A stretch of 9,084 bases of DNA from Actinomycetota bacterium (GCA_002712415.1 PATO01000035.1:10744-19827), one strand, 5' to 3'; counted from the stretch's first letter, positions 1-6,240 are shown. The notes: generated from the letters alone by a model not told the origin. Numbers and translations are program-made.

Positions 1-63
1 GCACTAGGTGGATCGGTTGCCGCATTTATGGCCGGGGTTTCAGGACTTAAACGCCATATTTAA
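1..63 (+). CDS. C-terminal fragment of an unidentified, probably membrane, protein
   Basis: Frame 1 is open from the first base and ends at a TAA at 61-63, giving the last 20 residues of a protein whose start lies outside the window. The tail is rich in Gly, Ala, Val and Phe and finishes with a basic LKRHI end. This fits the last transmembrane helix and cytoplasmic tail of a membrane protein, but 20 residues are too few to name a family. It is followed by a 52-base gap and then a tRNA gene. The call rests on an open frame and composition only, and the family is unknown. Confidence 0.5.
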   Translation, partial: ALGGSVAAFMAGVSGLKRHI

Positions 64-73
64 TAGCTCTTAG

Positions 74-104
74 TTGAGTGACTTTGGGTTGCTGGTGCTA
101 GCAT
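74..104 (+). promoter_or_regulatory. Possible promoter of the tRNA-Val gene
   Basis: A TTGAGT (74-79) resembles a -35 box, and TAGCAT (99-104) fits the actinobacterial TANNNT -10 pattern. The 19-base spacer is slightly long. A start near base 111 would leave only about five bases before the tRNA 5' end, which is normal for a tRNA transcript. No other promoter-like pair is obvious in the gap between the upstream stop codon and the tRNA. This is read by eye and the tRNA could also be co-transcribed from upstream. Confidence 0.3.
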
Positions 105-115
105 CAACTTTCTCG

Positions 116-189
116 GGGCCGTTAGCTCAGTTGGCTAGAGCACCTGCATGACGCGCAGGGGGTCGGGGGTTCAAATCCCTCACGGCCCA
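116..189 (+). tRNA. tRNA-Val (anticodon GAC)
   Basis: A complete cloverleaf can be drawn. The acceptor stem pairs 116-122 (GGGCCGT) with 182-188 (ACGGCCC), and the discriminator is A189. The D arm pairs GCTC (125-128) with GAGC (138-141). The anticodon stem pairs CCTGC (143-147) with GCAGG (155-159) around the loop ATGACGC, which places GAC at 150-152. The T arm pairs GGGGG (165-169) with CCCTC (177-181), with one G-U pair, around TTCAAAT. The variable loop is five bases. Anticodon GAC reads GUC (Val). The CCA end is not encoded: the bases after A189 are CGA, so CCA must be added after processing. The 74-base length is standard. A small ORF starts three bases after the discriminator. Confidence 0.95.
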
Positions 190-192
190 CGA

Positions 193-276
193 ATGCAAAA
201 GAGAACAATACAGATTGTCGCTGGGGTAACTGCAATAATGATGATAGTTGCTCTTGTGATCCCATTATTTATTTAA
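193..276 (+). CDS. 27-residue single-helix membrane peptide directly after the tRNA
   Basis: ATG at 193 opens a 27-codon frame closed by tandem stops (TAA TAA, 274-279). The peptide has a short basic N-terminus (MQKR), then about 20 almost purely hydrophobic residues with Ile, Val, Ala and Met and a Pro near the end (VIPLFI). This is the profile of a minimal N-in membrane-spanning peptide. There is no Shine-Dalgarno sequence because the preceding bases belong to the tRNA acceptor stem. Translation would need a near-leaderless mRNA, which RNase Z cleavage after base 189 could create (three-base leader CGA). I do not recognise the family. The charge-then-hydrophobic pattern and tandem stops argue for a real gene, while the short length and missing SD argue against it. 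A chance ORF remains possible. Confidence 0.45.
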   Translation: MQKRTIQIVAGVTAIMMIVALVIPLFI

Positions 277-341
277 TAAAAGCAAGTCGGCACCATACGT
301 CCCTATGGCTCCCTGGAAGTTTATTATTATGCTGAGAAATT

Positions 342-2777
342 ATGCGTATTAAACAATCATTTCCTTATGCGCTTACACTAATTGTTGTAGCTTCTGTCTT
401 TATTTTCCATGCTAATGAATATGCGGATGCACAATCCATTAAACAAATTGAATCTGGCATCCAAGCTATGAATATCTCCGGTCCGGATTTTAATGGCGAT
501 GGGTTTGCGGATATTCCGGTAGGTGCACCTGGGTCATTCCATGCGGGACACATAGGAGCAGGTAGCGTCTCTGTGTTATACGGTCCGTACCTCAACTCTT
601 CTAAGAATCAAAGATTTCATCAGGGGAGCCCTGGGATTATAGGAGCAAATGAAAGAATGGATTATTGGGGAGAATCTTTATCTTATGGGGATTTCAACGC
701 GGATGGATTTGATGATCTCGTTGTTGCTGCACCTAGAGAAGATATTGGGCAAACTGTCAATTCAGGGTCAGTTTGGATCCTTTACGGTAGTGATTCAGGT
801 CTGAGATCAGAATCGTCTTGGGGCTTCAATCAAGCGTCATCTGGTATTCCTGGAGTAAATGAAGAAAATGATCTTTGGGGTAGTGCGTTAGTCTCAGGCG
901 ACTTCAATGGAGATTCTTACGCTGATTTGGTAATAGGAGCTCCATATCAGGACGTTGGTGAGTTAGTTGATGCAGGATCGATTTTGGTACTTCTTGGAGG
1001 TGCAACTGGACTTAGCTCATTAAATGCAATGGAATTCCACCAAGATACAGATGGTGTACCAGGGGCTAACGAAGTAGGAGATTTGTGGGGAAATTCTTTA
1101 GCATCAGCTGATTTTAATGGTGATGGCTATGACGATGTGATTGTAGGAGCGCCGGGAGAATCAATAGGCGTTATAGAAAATGCCGGAGCATTTACCGTTA
1201 TGTTTGGTTCTGAGCAAGGATTGAATGCAGATGGTTCTATTCTATTTCACCAAGGCACTCCGGGCATACCTGGTGGGCCAGAAGAAGGTGACCACTGGGC
1301 AGAGACCCTAACAACAGGTGATTTCGATGGGGATGGCTACTCTGACTTAGCAGTTGGAAACCCAGATGAAAGTATCGGCACCAAACCATTTACCGGAGCT
1401 GTGACTTTGTTATATGGGTGGGAAGCTGGATTTGAAATAAGTAAATCTAAGTTATTTCATCAAGGAAGCCCAAAAATGGCAGGTGGAAATGAGCCAAATG
1501 ATAAGTGGGGTAGCGTATTGGAAACTGGAGATTTTGACGGAGATGGATTTCATGATCTAGCTATCGGAACCCCTAATGAAAGTATTGGATCAATTCTAGA
1601 AGCAGGGGCGGTCACCTTTGTTTATGGCTCTAGTACCGGTCTTGACGGGCGCGGTTCCAGACTTTTTCACCAAAACACATCTCGTGTCCCAGGAGGTTCG
1701 GAAATTGCTGATCATTGGGGGGATTCAATAATGTCTGCCGATTTGAATGCTGACGGGAGATCAGATGTCCTCGTATCAAGTTCGGCTGAATCAATTGGCA
1801 CAGCTTATGATACTGGATTTATGGTTTTGCTTAAAGGCTCATATTCTGGGATCACATCATACGGGGCAAAAGGAATACACCAGAATTCATATAATATCCC
1901 TGGCTCTAATAGAAACGGGGACTACTGGGGGAGGCTTGGAGCGGATAGCTGGGTTGACTCTTATAGGCCTCCTAAAGGAGTAGTTACACCTTCAGGGGTA
2001 AATGTAATGCTGCTTTCAAATTTGGACGAAGGACTTATTGTAAGAACACCCTGTGGTAAACCACGAGTAGTATCATCGGGGTCCATACTTGACAATATAG
2101 ACGTCGTTGTCGACCCTGGACATGGCGGAAGTGTTGATCCAGGAGCTGTTCAGAACGGAATTATTGAACGTGACATTAACCTTACTATTGCCAATGAATT
2201 ACTGACCGAATTATCGTCAAGGGGGATAACTGCCTTCAGCGTACGAACAGCCAACTATCACATACCTTTGTCTGTGCGAAGCGCATTTGCGGATCAGCTG
2301 CAGGCACAGGCGATGGTTTCAATCCACCACAACTCACCTTCTGCACCTTCGTCTTCCAGCCCGGGAACCGAAAGTTATATCCAAAGTAATTCCCAATCTT
2401 CACTGCGACTAGGAAACTATGTTCAAAATGAAGTCTTTGAAAGTTTAAGCGACTTTACAGAAGTTAATTGGGTTTCGCGAAGTGATGCGGGAGTTCTAAA
2501 GGTTCTTAATTCCTCTGGACGGGATACCTACGGAATGCTATCTAGGCCGAAGATTCCGACAACTTTGGTTGAACTGGCGTACATCTCTAATACTTCTGAA
2601 TCCAATTTGGTTAAAACCGACAACTACAAAGTAGCAGTGGCGTCTGCACTGGCTACTGCATTAGAAAATTATTTAACTCCAGCATCAGAGACGGAACAAT
2701 TTAGTACCGGTACTAGAACATTTAATGCCGGTGTAGCTCCTGGAGTGAGTCTTTGTTCAGACCCCACACTTGAGTGA
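342..2777 (+). CDS. Secreted seven-repeat FG-GAP propeller / N-acetylmuramoyl-L-alanine amidase (Amidase_3)
   Basis: This 811-residue exported protein probably cleaves the amide bond between MurNAc and the L-Ala of peptidoglycan stem peptides. Residues 1-30 form a signal peptide (basic MRIK, hydrophobic 9-22, cleavage likely after ADA at 28-30). Residues 49-536 hold seven FG-GAP repeats, each with a DxNxDGxxD calcium loop (starting at 49, 117, 187, 257, 327, 397 and 467) and a later FHQ...G.NE..D.WG segment, predicting a seven-bladed integrin-alpha-like propeller. Residues 587-778 form the zinc amidase: H594 in DPGHGG, E609 and H662 (SIHHN) match the metal ligands and E744 (VELAYISN) the catalytic Glu, so it looks active. 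The only two cysteines, C571 and C805, bracket the amidase domain. ATG 342 is preceded by a weak GAGA at 334-337. The gene appears monocistronic. The propeller may bind wall polysaccharide or protein, but this is inference. Confidence 0.85.
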   Translation: MRIKQSFPYALTLIVVASVFIFHANEYADAQSIKQIESGIQAMNISGPDFNGDGFADIPVGAPGSFHAGHIGAGSVSVLYGPYLNSSKNQRFHQGSPGIIGANERMDYWGESLSYGDFNADGFDDLVVAAPREDIGQTVNSGSVWILYGSDSGLRSESSWGFNQASSGIPGVNEENDLWGSALVSGDFNGDSYADLVIGAPYQDVGELVDAGSILVLLGGATGLSSLNAMEFHQDTDGVPGANEVGDLWGNSLASADFNGDGYDDVIVGAPGESIGVIENAGAFTVMFGSEQGLNADGSILFHQGTPGIPGGPEEGDHWAETLTTGDFDGDGYSDLAVGNPDESIGTKPFTGAVTLLYGWEAGFEISKSKLFHQGSPKMAGGNEPNDKWGSVLETGDFDGDGFHDLAIGTPNESIGSILEAGAVTFVYGSSTGLDGRGSRLFHQNTSRVPGGSEIADHWGDSIMSADLNADGRSDVLVSSSAESIGTAYDTGFMVLLKGSYSGITSYGAKGIHQNSYNIPGSNRNGDYWGRLGADSWVDSYRPPKGVVTPSGVNVMLLSNLDEGLIVRTPCGKPRVVSSGSILDNIDVVVDPGHGGSVDPGAVQNGIIERDINLTIANELLTELSSRGITAFSVRTANYHIPLSVRSAFADQLQAQAMVSIHHNSPSAPSSSSPGTESYIQSNSQSSLRLGNYVQNEVFESLSDFTEVNWVSRSDAGVLKVLNSSGRDTYGMLSRPKIPTTLVELAYISNTSESNLVKTDNYKVAVASALATALENYLTPASETEQFSTGTRTFNAGVAPGVSLCSDPTLE
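486..1949 (+). repeat. Seven tandem FG-GAP coding repeats (68-70 codons each)
   Basis: Within the amidase gene, the calcium-loop codons start at 486, 690, 900, 1110, 1320, 1530 and 1740. The first interval is 204 bases and every later one is exactly 210 bases. Each unit reads calcium loop, then (V/I)GAP-E-IG, then a Gly-Ala/Ser-rich strand ending LYGS, then FHQ...GIPG.NE.GD.WG. The last unit also has its closing IHQ...YWG segment, so seven complete units are present with no partial eighth. The repeats are well conserved as protein but visibly diverged as DNA, so this is an old expansion rather than a recent or slippage-prone one. Unit 3 has Ser in place of the usual loop Gly (DFNGDSYAD). Confidence 0.85.
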
Positions 2778-2836
2778 GGCAGGGTCAATTGACTATTTCT
2801 TTCATTCCGTCAGGTGTTAGAGGCCGGTATTGGTTC

Positions 2837-2842
2837 TAAAAT
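2837..2842 (+). promoter_or_regulatory. Possible -10 box upstream of the SDR-Rieske-thiolase operon
   Basis: TAAAAT at 2837-2842 differs from the TATAAT consensus at one base and lies in the 107-base gap between the amidase stop and the SDR start. A transcript starting near 2849 would carry a leader of about 36 bases containing the SDR ribosome binding site. No convincing -35 box lies at the right spacing (nearest TGTTAG, 2815-2820). The gap also holds a perfect 10-bp palindrome, GTCAATTGAC (2784-2793). No rho-independent terminator is visible after the amidase gene. Confidence 0.3.
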
Positions 2843-2871
2843 GAAATTCAGAAAAGAAGTTTGTACGTAGC

Positions 2872-2879
2872 GAAAGGGG
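2872..2879 (+). promoter_or_regulatory. Ribosome binding site that fixes the SDR start at GTG 2885
   Basis: The purine run GAAAGGGG ends five bases before GTG at 2885. Protein starting there begins ELGLKGKRV, the usual SDR N-terminus in which the first beta strand follows after about eight residues. The longer reading from TTG at 2861 would place this ribosome binding site inside the coding sequence and has only a weaker purine run (GAAAAGAAG) in front of it. Confidence 0.65.
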
Positions 2880-2884
2880 CTTCA

Positions 2885-3646
2885 GTGGAACTAGGTCTTA
2901 AAGGCAAGCGTGTCATTGTTCCAGCGTCAACCAAGGGAATTTTGCGTAGAGTAGTTGATCAGTTGATAGATGAAGGTTGCGACGTAGCTATTTGCTCACG
3001 ATCTGAAGACACTGTTGCTAGGTCATTACGAGAGCTATCAGGTGGGAAAGGAATTGCAATCGGGCGCGCTTGTGATGTGAACGATAAAGATGACTATGAA
3101 GCCTGGCTTGAAGAAATGATTGAGCAGCTTGGTGGGGTAGACATATTTATTCCCGGTGTCAGTGCCGGTGGTGGTGCAGATAGTGAACGAAATTGGTGGA
3201 AGAGTTTTGAAGTAGATGTTCTATCGACTGTTCGAGGGTGTGAAGTGGTGATTCCCCACATGGAAGAATCGGGCGGCGGGGCTATTACCTTCATCACCAC
3301 AACGGCTTCTGTAGAAACCTTTGGAGGTCCACAAGCTTACAATGCGATGAAGGGTTCGCTGCTAGTGTACGCAAAACAACTATCGCAAGAAGTAGGTAAA
3401 GATGGTATCCGCGTAAATTGTGTTTCTCCTGGACCTGTGTATTTTGAGGGAGGCGTTTGGCAAATGTTAAAAGACACAATGGCAAAATGGTTTGCAAAAG
3501 TTGAAAGGGACCACCCTTTGGGGCGATTAGGTACTCCAGAAGAGGTATCTAACTGCATCGTATTTTTATCTAGCCCTGCAGCCAGCTGGGTTTCAGGTAC
3601 TAATCTGATAGTCGATGGTGGATTTACTAAACGAGTTCAATTCTGA
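2885..3646 (+). CDS. SDR-family oxidoreductase with altered cofactor and catalytic motifs
   Basis: The 253-residue protein, read from the GTG at 2885, is the standard length of a classical short-chain dehydrogenase/reductase. These are cytoplasmic NAD(P)-dependent enzymes that interconvert alcohols and ketones. Family marks include the Tyr-Lys pair Y152-x3-K156 (AYNAMK), NCVSPGPV at 178-185, the helix LGRLGTPEEV and the C-terminal VSGTNLIVDGGF. Several key positions are unusual. The Gly motif that normally reads TGxxxGIG is PASTKGIL (13-20), the catalytic Ser position 13 residues before Tyr is T139, and the Asn of helix 4 is D111. Acidic D64-V65 after the third strand is normal. The gene ends nine bases before the Rieske gene, so the two are very likely co-transcribed, which suggests oxidation or reduction of a hydroxylated intermediate. 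It could be a true but divergent enzyme or a partly degenerated one. The substrate is unknown. Confidence 0.85.
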   Translation: MELGLKGKRVIVPASTKGILRRVVDQLIDEGCDVAICSRSEDTVARSLRELSGGKGIAIGRACDVNDKDDYEAWLEEMIEQLGGVDIFIPGVSAGGGADSERNWWKSFEVDVLSTVRGCEVVIPHMEESGGGAITFITTTASVETFGGPQAYNAMKGSLLVYAKQLSQEVGKDGIRVNCVSPGPVYFEGGVWQMLKDTMAKWFAKVERDHPLGRLGTPEEVSNCIVFLSSPAASWVSGTNLIVDGGFTKRVQF

Positions 3647-3655
3647 CGGTTAGCA

Positions 3656-4963
3656 ATGAAAGTTATTCGCAAAAATAAAATTATTCGAAGCGATCCGAAA
3701 GAAAACCCCAAAGGAACGCCATTAGAGAAGTCACTTGAAGTTGATTTGGGTACTCAAATTATTCCTAAAGAACGTTACACAAGTAAGGAGTTCATGGAAA
3801 AAGAATGGGAAAATATATGGACTAAAGTGTGGCTATTAGGGTGCCGTGAAGATCAGATCCCAGATCCAGGTGACTATATTTGCACAAACATCGGCAGAGA
3901 GTCGGTTTTGATAGTTCGTCAACGCGATGGGGGTTTCAAAGCATTTCATAACGTTTGTATGCATCGTGGAAATCGGTTAGCTGATGAAGGTTTGGGACAT
4001 GCTGAGCCATTCGTCTGCGGGTACCATGGGTGGAAATATGACTCTGACGGGTCTTTTGCCGATATTCCGGATATTGAAACGTTCCCTCAAGGAAAACCAC
4101 CTTGTAATGGTTTATCAGAGCTGCCATGCGGCACTTGGGCATCATTTGTTTGGTTCAGTCTCAACGTGCAGGTCGAGCCTTTAGAGGAATATTTAGGTGA
4201 ATTGATCGGACACTTTGAGCCCTATCATTTTGAGCGAATGGCGATGACGCGATGGGTGACAGCTGAATGGGATTGTAATTGGAAGGCCTCCGTTGATGCT
4301 TTTGCAGAGTCGTATCATACGGCGCAAACGCACCCTCAGCTCCTGTGGTATCTAGAAGACCTTGATCTTCAAATCGATTTATATGACAGACATAGCCGTT
4401 ATCTTGTTCCATTTGGTCTACTAAGTCCTAGGGTTGAGTCGGTAGGAGAAATACCCCCGCCTTTGAAAGCTATGTTGCATAGTGCTGGCATGGATCCAGC
4501 ATCGTATGAGGGGTCAATGAACGATATTCGTGTTGCAGTGCAACAATACAAACGAGAAACGCAAATGGAGCAAGGTAAAGACTTCTCTGAATTGCATGAT
4601 GAGCAACTTACGGATGATTTCAATTATTTAGTGTTCCCCAATGTGACGACAAATACGCATTCCGATGATCTCATGCTATTCAGGCACCGACCGCATCCTG
4701 ATGATCCTAATAAAATGTTTTTTGATATTTGGATGTTTGAGCTAATTCCTGAAGGTGAGGAGTGGCCTCCATTACCGAAACATGATTTTCGGCCTGCAGG
4801 AAGTAGTCGTTCTTTGGGAATGGTTATTGATCAAGATGCGTCAAACTTAGCAACTGTTCAGGAGGGAATGAACAGCGCTGGGTTCCCCGGTTTATGGTTG
4901 TCTGATCAAGAACTTAGGCTACGGCATTTTCACAAGACTATTTCGGATTATGTAGGAGAGTAG
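3656..4963 (+). CDS. Rieske non-heme iron oxygenase, alpha (catalytic) subunit
   Basis: The 435-residue length is typical for ring-hydroxylating oxygenase alpha subunits. These use O2 and electrons delivered through a Rieske cluster to hydroxylate or demethylate a substrate. The N-terminal Rieske domain (about 55-165) has both ligand pairs, C101-x-H103 and C121-x2-H124. The catalytic domain shows NWKASVDAFAESYH...H with iron ligands H221 and H226, and D394 (VIDQDASN) is the likely third ligand. The bridging acidic residue three positions before H221 is E218, where naphthalene dioxygenase has Asp. The C-terminus (QELRLRHFHKTISDYV) is typical of the family. The gene follows the SDR by nine bases with only a weak ribosome binding site, suggesting coupled translation. 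No beta subunit, ferredoxin or reductase gene is adjacent, so it is probably an alpha-only enzyme using partners encoded elsewhere. Substrate unknown. Confidence 0.92.
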   Translation: MKVIRKNKIIRSDPKENPKGTPLEKSLEVDLGTQIIPKERYTSKEFMEKEWENIWTKVWLLGCREDQIPDPGDYICTNIGRESVLIVRQRDGGFKAFHNVCMHRGNRLADEGLGHAEPFVCGYHGWKYDSDGSFADIPDIETFPQGKPPCNGLSELPCGTWASFVWFSLNVQVEPLEEYLGELIGHFEPYHFERMAMTRWVTAEWDCNWKASVDAFAESYHTAQTHPQLLWYLEDLDLQIDLYDRHSRYLVPFGLLSPRVESVGEIPPPLKAMLHSAGMDPASYEGSMNDIRVAVQQYKRETQMEQGKDFSELHDEQLTDDFNYLVFPNVTTNTHSDDLMLFRHRPHPDDPNKMFFDIWMFELIPEGEEWPPLPKHDFRPAGSSRSLGMVIDQDASNLATVQEGMNSAGFPGLWLSDQELRLRHFHKTISDYVGE

Positions 4964-5011
4964 TCGTGGTCAACGCATCAATGTAGGTAATATAACAAAA
5001 TCAGTTCTTTT

Positions 5012-5017
5012 GGGGAG
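5012..5017 (+). promoter_or_regulatory. Ribosome binding site fixing the thiolase start at ATG 5023
   Basis: GGGGAG lies five bases before ATG at 5023. A TTG one codon upstream (5020) is in frame but too close to this site, so the ATG is preferred. The 59-base gap after the Rieske gene also contains TAATATAAC (4988-4996), which could act as a weak internal -10, but no matching -35 is clear. Confidence 0.65.
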
Positions 5018-5022
5018 TTTTG

Positions 5023-6219
5023 ATGATTAATAGTCGTGAAGTAGTCATTGTTGATGCGGTTCGTTCTGCTACTGCCAAGCCGAATAGTAGGCTTTCGGGA
5101 TTCCATGTTACCGACCTGCTCGGTAATGTGTTGCAGTCCTTGTTTGAGAGAAACAACGTTAACCCTAATATTGTTGATCACGTTGCAGGTGGTTGCATAG
5201 CGCAGGTTGGTGAACAGGCAAACAATGTCACTCGCACGGCTTGGCTTGCTGCTGGGCTTCCAGTGCATGTCGGGGCATCGACGACATCTACGCAGTGTGG
5301 GTCTGGTCAACATGCAAATACGTGGGCTCATTCTCTTATCGGGGCTGGAATGGCTGACATAGTTGTGGTTTGTGGTGTTGAATCCATGTCGCATGTTCCA
5401 ATGGCGTCCCAAATTCCTTTAGACGACAACGGGCATGCATACTTGGGTGAACGATACACAGATCGTTATAAAGAGATGTATGATCCAACGAATCAACTTG
5501 AAGGTGCTGAACGAATCGCAGCGAAGTGGGATCTTACGCGCGAAGAGCTAGATAGGTTTGGAGTGCGATCCCAAAATCGAGCCGCTGTTGCATGGAGTGA
5601 GGGACGCTTTGATGGTCAAATAATCCCATTTGATATTCATGGGGATGGTTCTCAAATGCACATTCAAGATGAGGGGCTTCGGGACACCACCTACGAGGCG
5701 CTAGCTAATCTCAAGCCAATTGCAGGGGTAGGGTACTTTTCGGAACCAGCAAAATACCATACTGCAGGCACCGCTTCGCAACTAGCTGATGCCTCCTCGG
5801 CGTTGCTTGTTATGAGCAGAGAAAAGGCTGATGAATTAGAGTTAACGCCACTAGCGAGAATCGTCAGTTCGTGCCTTGTAGGGAGCGATCCAGCATTGAT
5901 GCTGACAGGGCCTATACCGGCAACAGAAAAGTTGCTTGATGATACAGGTTACTCAACGGATGATATTGACATATTCGAAATCAACGAGGCTTTCGCTGCT
6001 GTGGTCCTGGCATGGGCAAAAGAAATGAAAATTGAAATAGATGATCGCGTAAACCCCAATGGAGGGGCTATCGCTATAGGGCATGCACTAGGATCAACTG
6101 GTCCGCTATTAATTACGAAAACCGTTCATGAACTTCACAGATCAAATGGAAAGCTTGGGTTGATCAGTATGTGCTGTGGCGGTGGTTTAGGAACTGGAAC
6201 AATCATCGAACGACTGTAA
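5023..6219 (+). CDS. Thiolase (acetyl-CoA acyltransferase), FadA5-like
   Basis: This 398-residue enzyme belongs to the thiolase II family. It probably cleaves a 3-oxoacyl-CoA with CoA, releasing acetyl- or propionyl-CoA and a shortened acyl-CoA. The nucleophile is C92 (TQCGSG). NEAFA lies near 320, the general base is H354 (NGGAIAIGHALG), and the second active cysteine is C384 (MCCGGG), so all catalytic positions are filled. The stretches LSGFH, GEQANN, TAWLAAGLP and TGTIIERL closely recall mycobacterial FadA5, the steroid side-chain thiolase. That resemblance is from memory, so the exact substrate is not assigned. The usual GHP around the catalytic His is GHA here. The gene follows the Rieske gene on the same strand after 59 bases and probably completes a catabolic operon. 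Its stop lies 21 bases from the stop of the convergent minus-strand gene. Confidence 0.92.
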   Translation: MINSREVVIVDAVRSATAKPNSRLSGFHVTDLLGNVLQSLFERNNVNPNIVDHVAGGCIAQVGEQANNVTRTAWLAAGLPVHVGASTTSTQCGSGQHANTWAHSLIGAGMADIVVVCGVESMSHVPMASQIPLDDNGHAYLGERYTDRYKEMYDPTNQLEGAERIAAKWDLTREELDRFGVRSQNRAAVAWSEGRFDGQIIPFDIHGDGSQMHIQDEGLRDTTYEALANLKPIAGVGYFSEPAKYHTAGTASQLADASSALLVMSREKADELELTPLARIVSSCLVGSDPALMLTGPIPATEKLLDDTGYSTDDIDIFEINEAFAAVVLAWAKEMKIEIDDRVNPNGGAIAIGHALGSTGPLLITKTVHELHRSNGKLGLISMCCGGGLGTGTIIERL

Positions 6220-6240
6220 GCGTGAGGCCGTACCTGGTCT

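Noticed and set aside
116..189. tRNA-Val considered as an integration (att) site for a mobile element
   Set aside because: No integrase gene, no direct repeat of the tRNA 3' end elsewhere in the window, and the downstream genes look like ordinary chromosomal genes.
293..308. Small inverted repeat CCATA-CGTCCC-TATGG considered as a terminator after the mini-ORF
   Set aside because: Only five base pairs, with no T tract following, so it does not make a credible rho-independent terminator.
486..1949. Regular 210-base periodicity considered as a CRISPR-like or recent tandem DNA repeat
   Set aside because: The units are coding, conserved as FG-GAP protein repeats and diverged at the DNA level. 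There are no short identical repeats with unique spacers.
2841..2870. Nine-codon mini-ORF ending just before the SDR ribosome binding site, considered as a leader peptide
   Set aside because: Its ATG overlaps the proposed -10 box, so it would not be in the transcript. It has no ribosome binding site, no run of regulatory codons and no attenuator hairpin after it.
2861..2884. Longer SDR reading from TTG at 2861
   Set aside because: The extra eight residues are atypical for the family and would place a good ribosome binding site (2872-2879) inside the gene; the GTG at 2885 fits better.
4978..5412. 144-codon minus-strand open frame opposite the thiolase start
   Set aside because: Its product is rich in Arg, His and Asn with no family signature, and the opposite strand encodes a clearly recognisable thiolase whose motifs are intact. 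It is a shadow frame.
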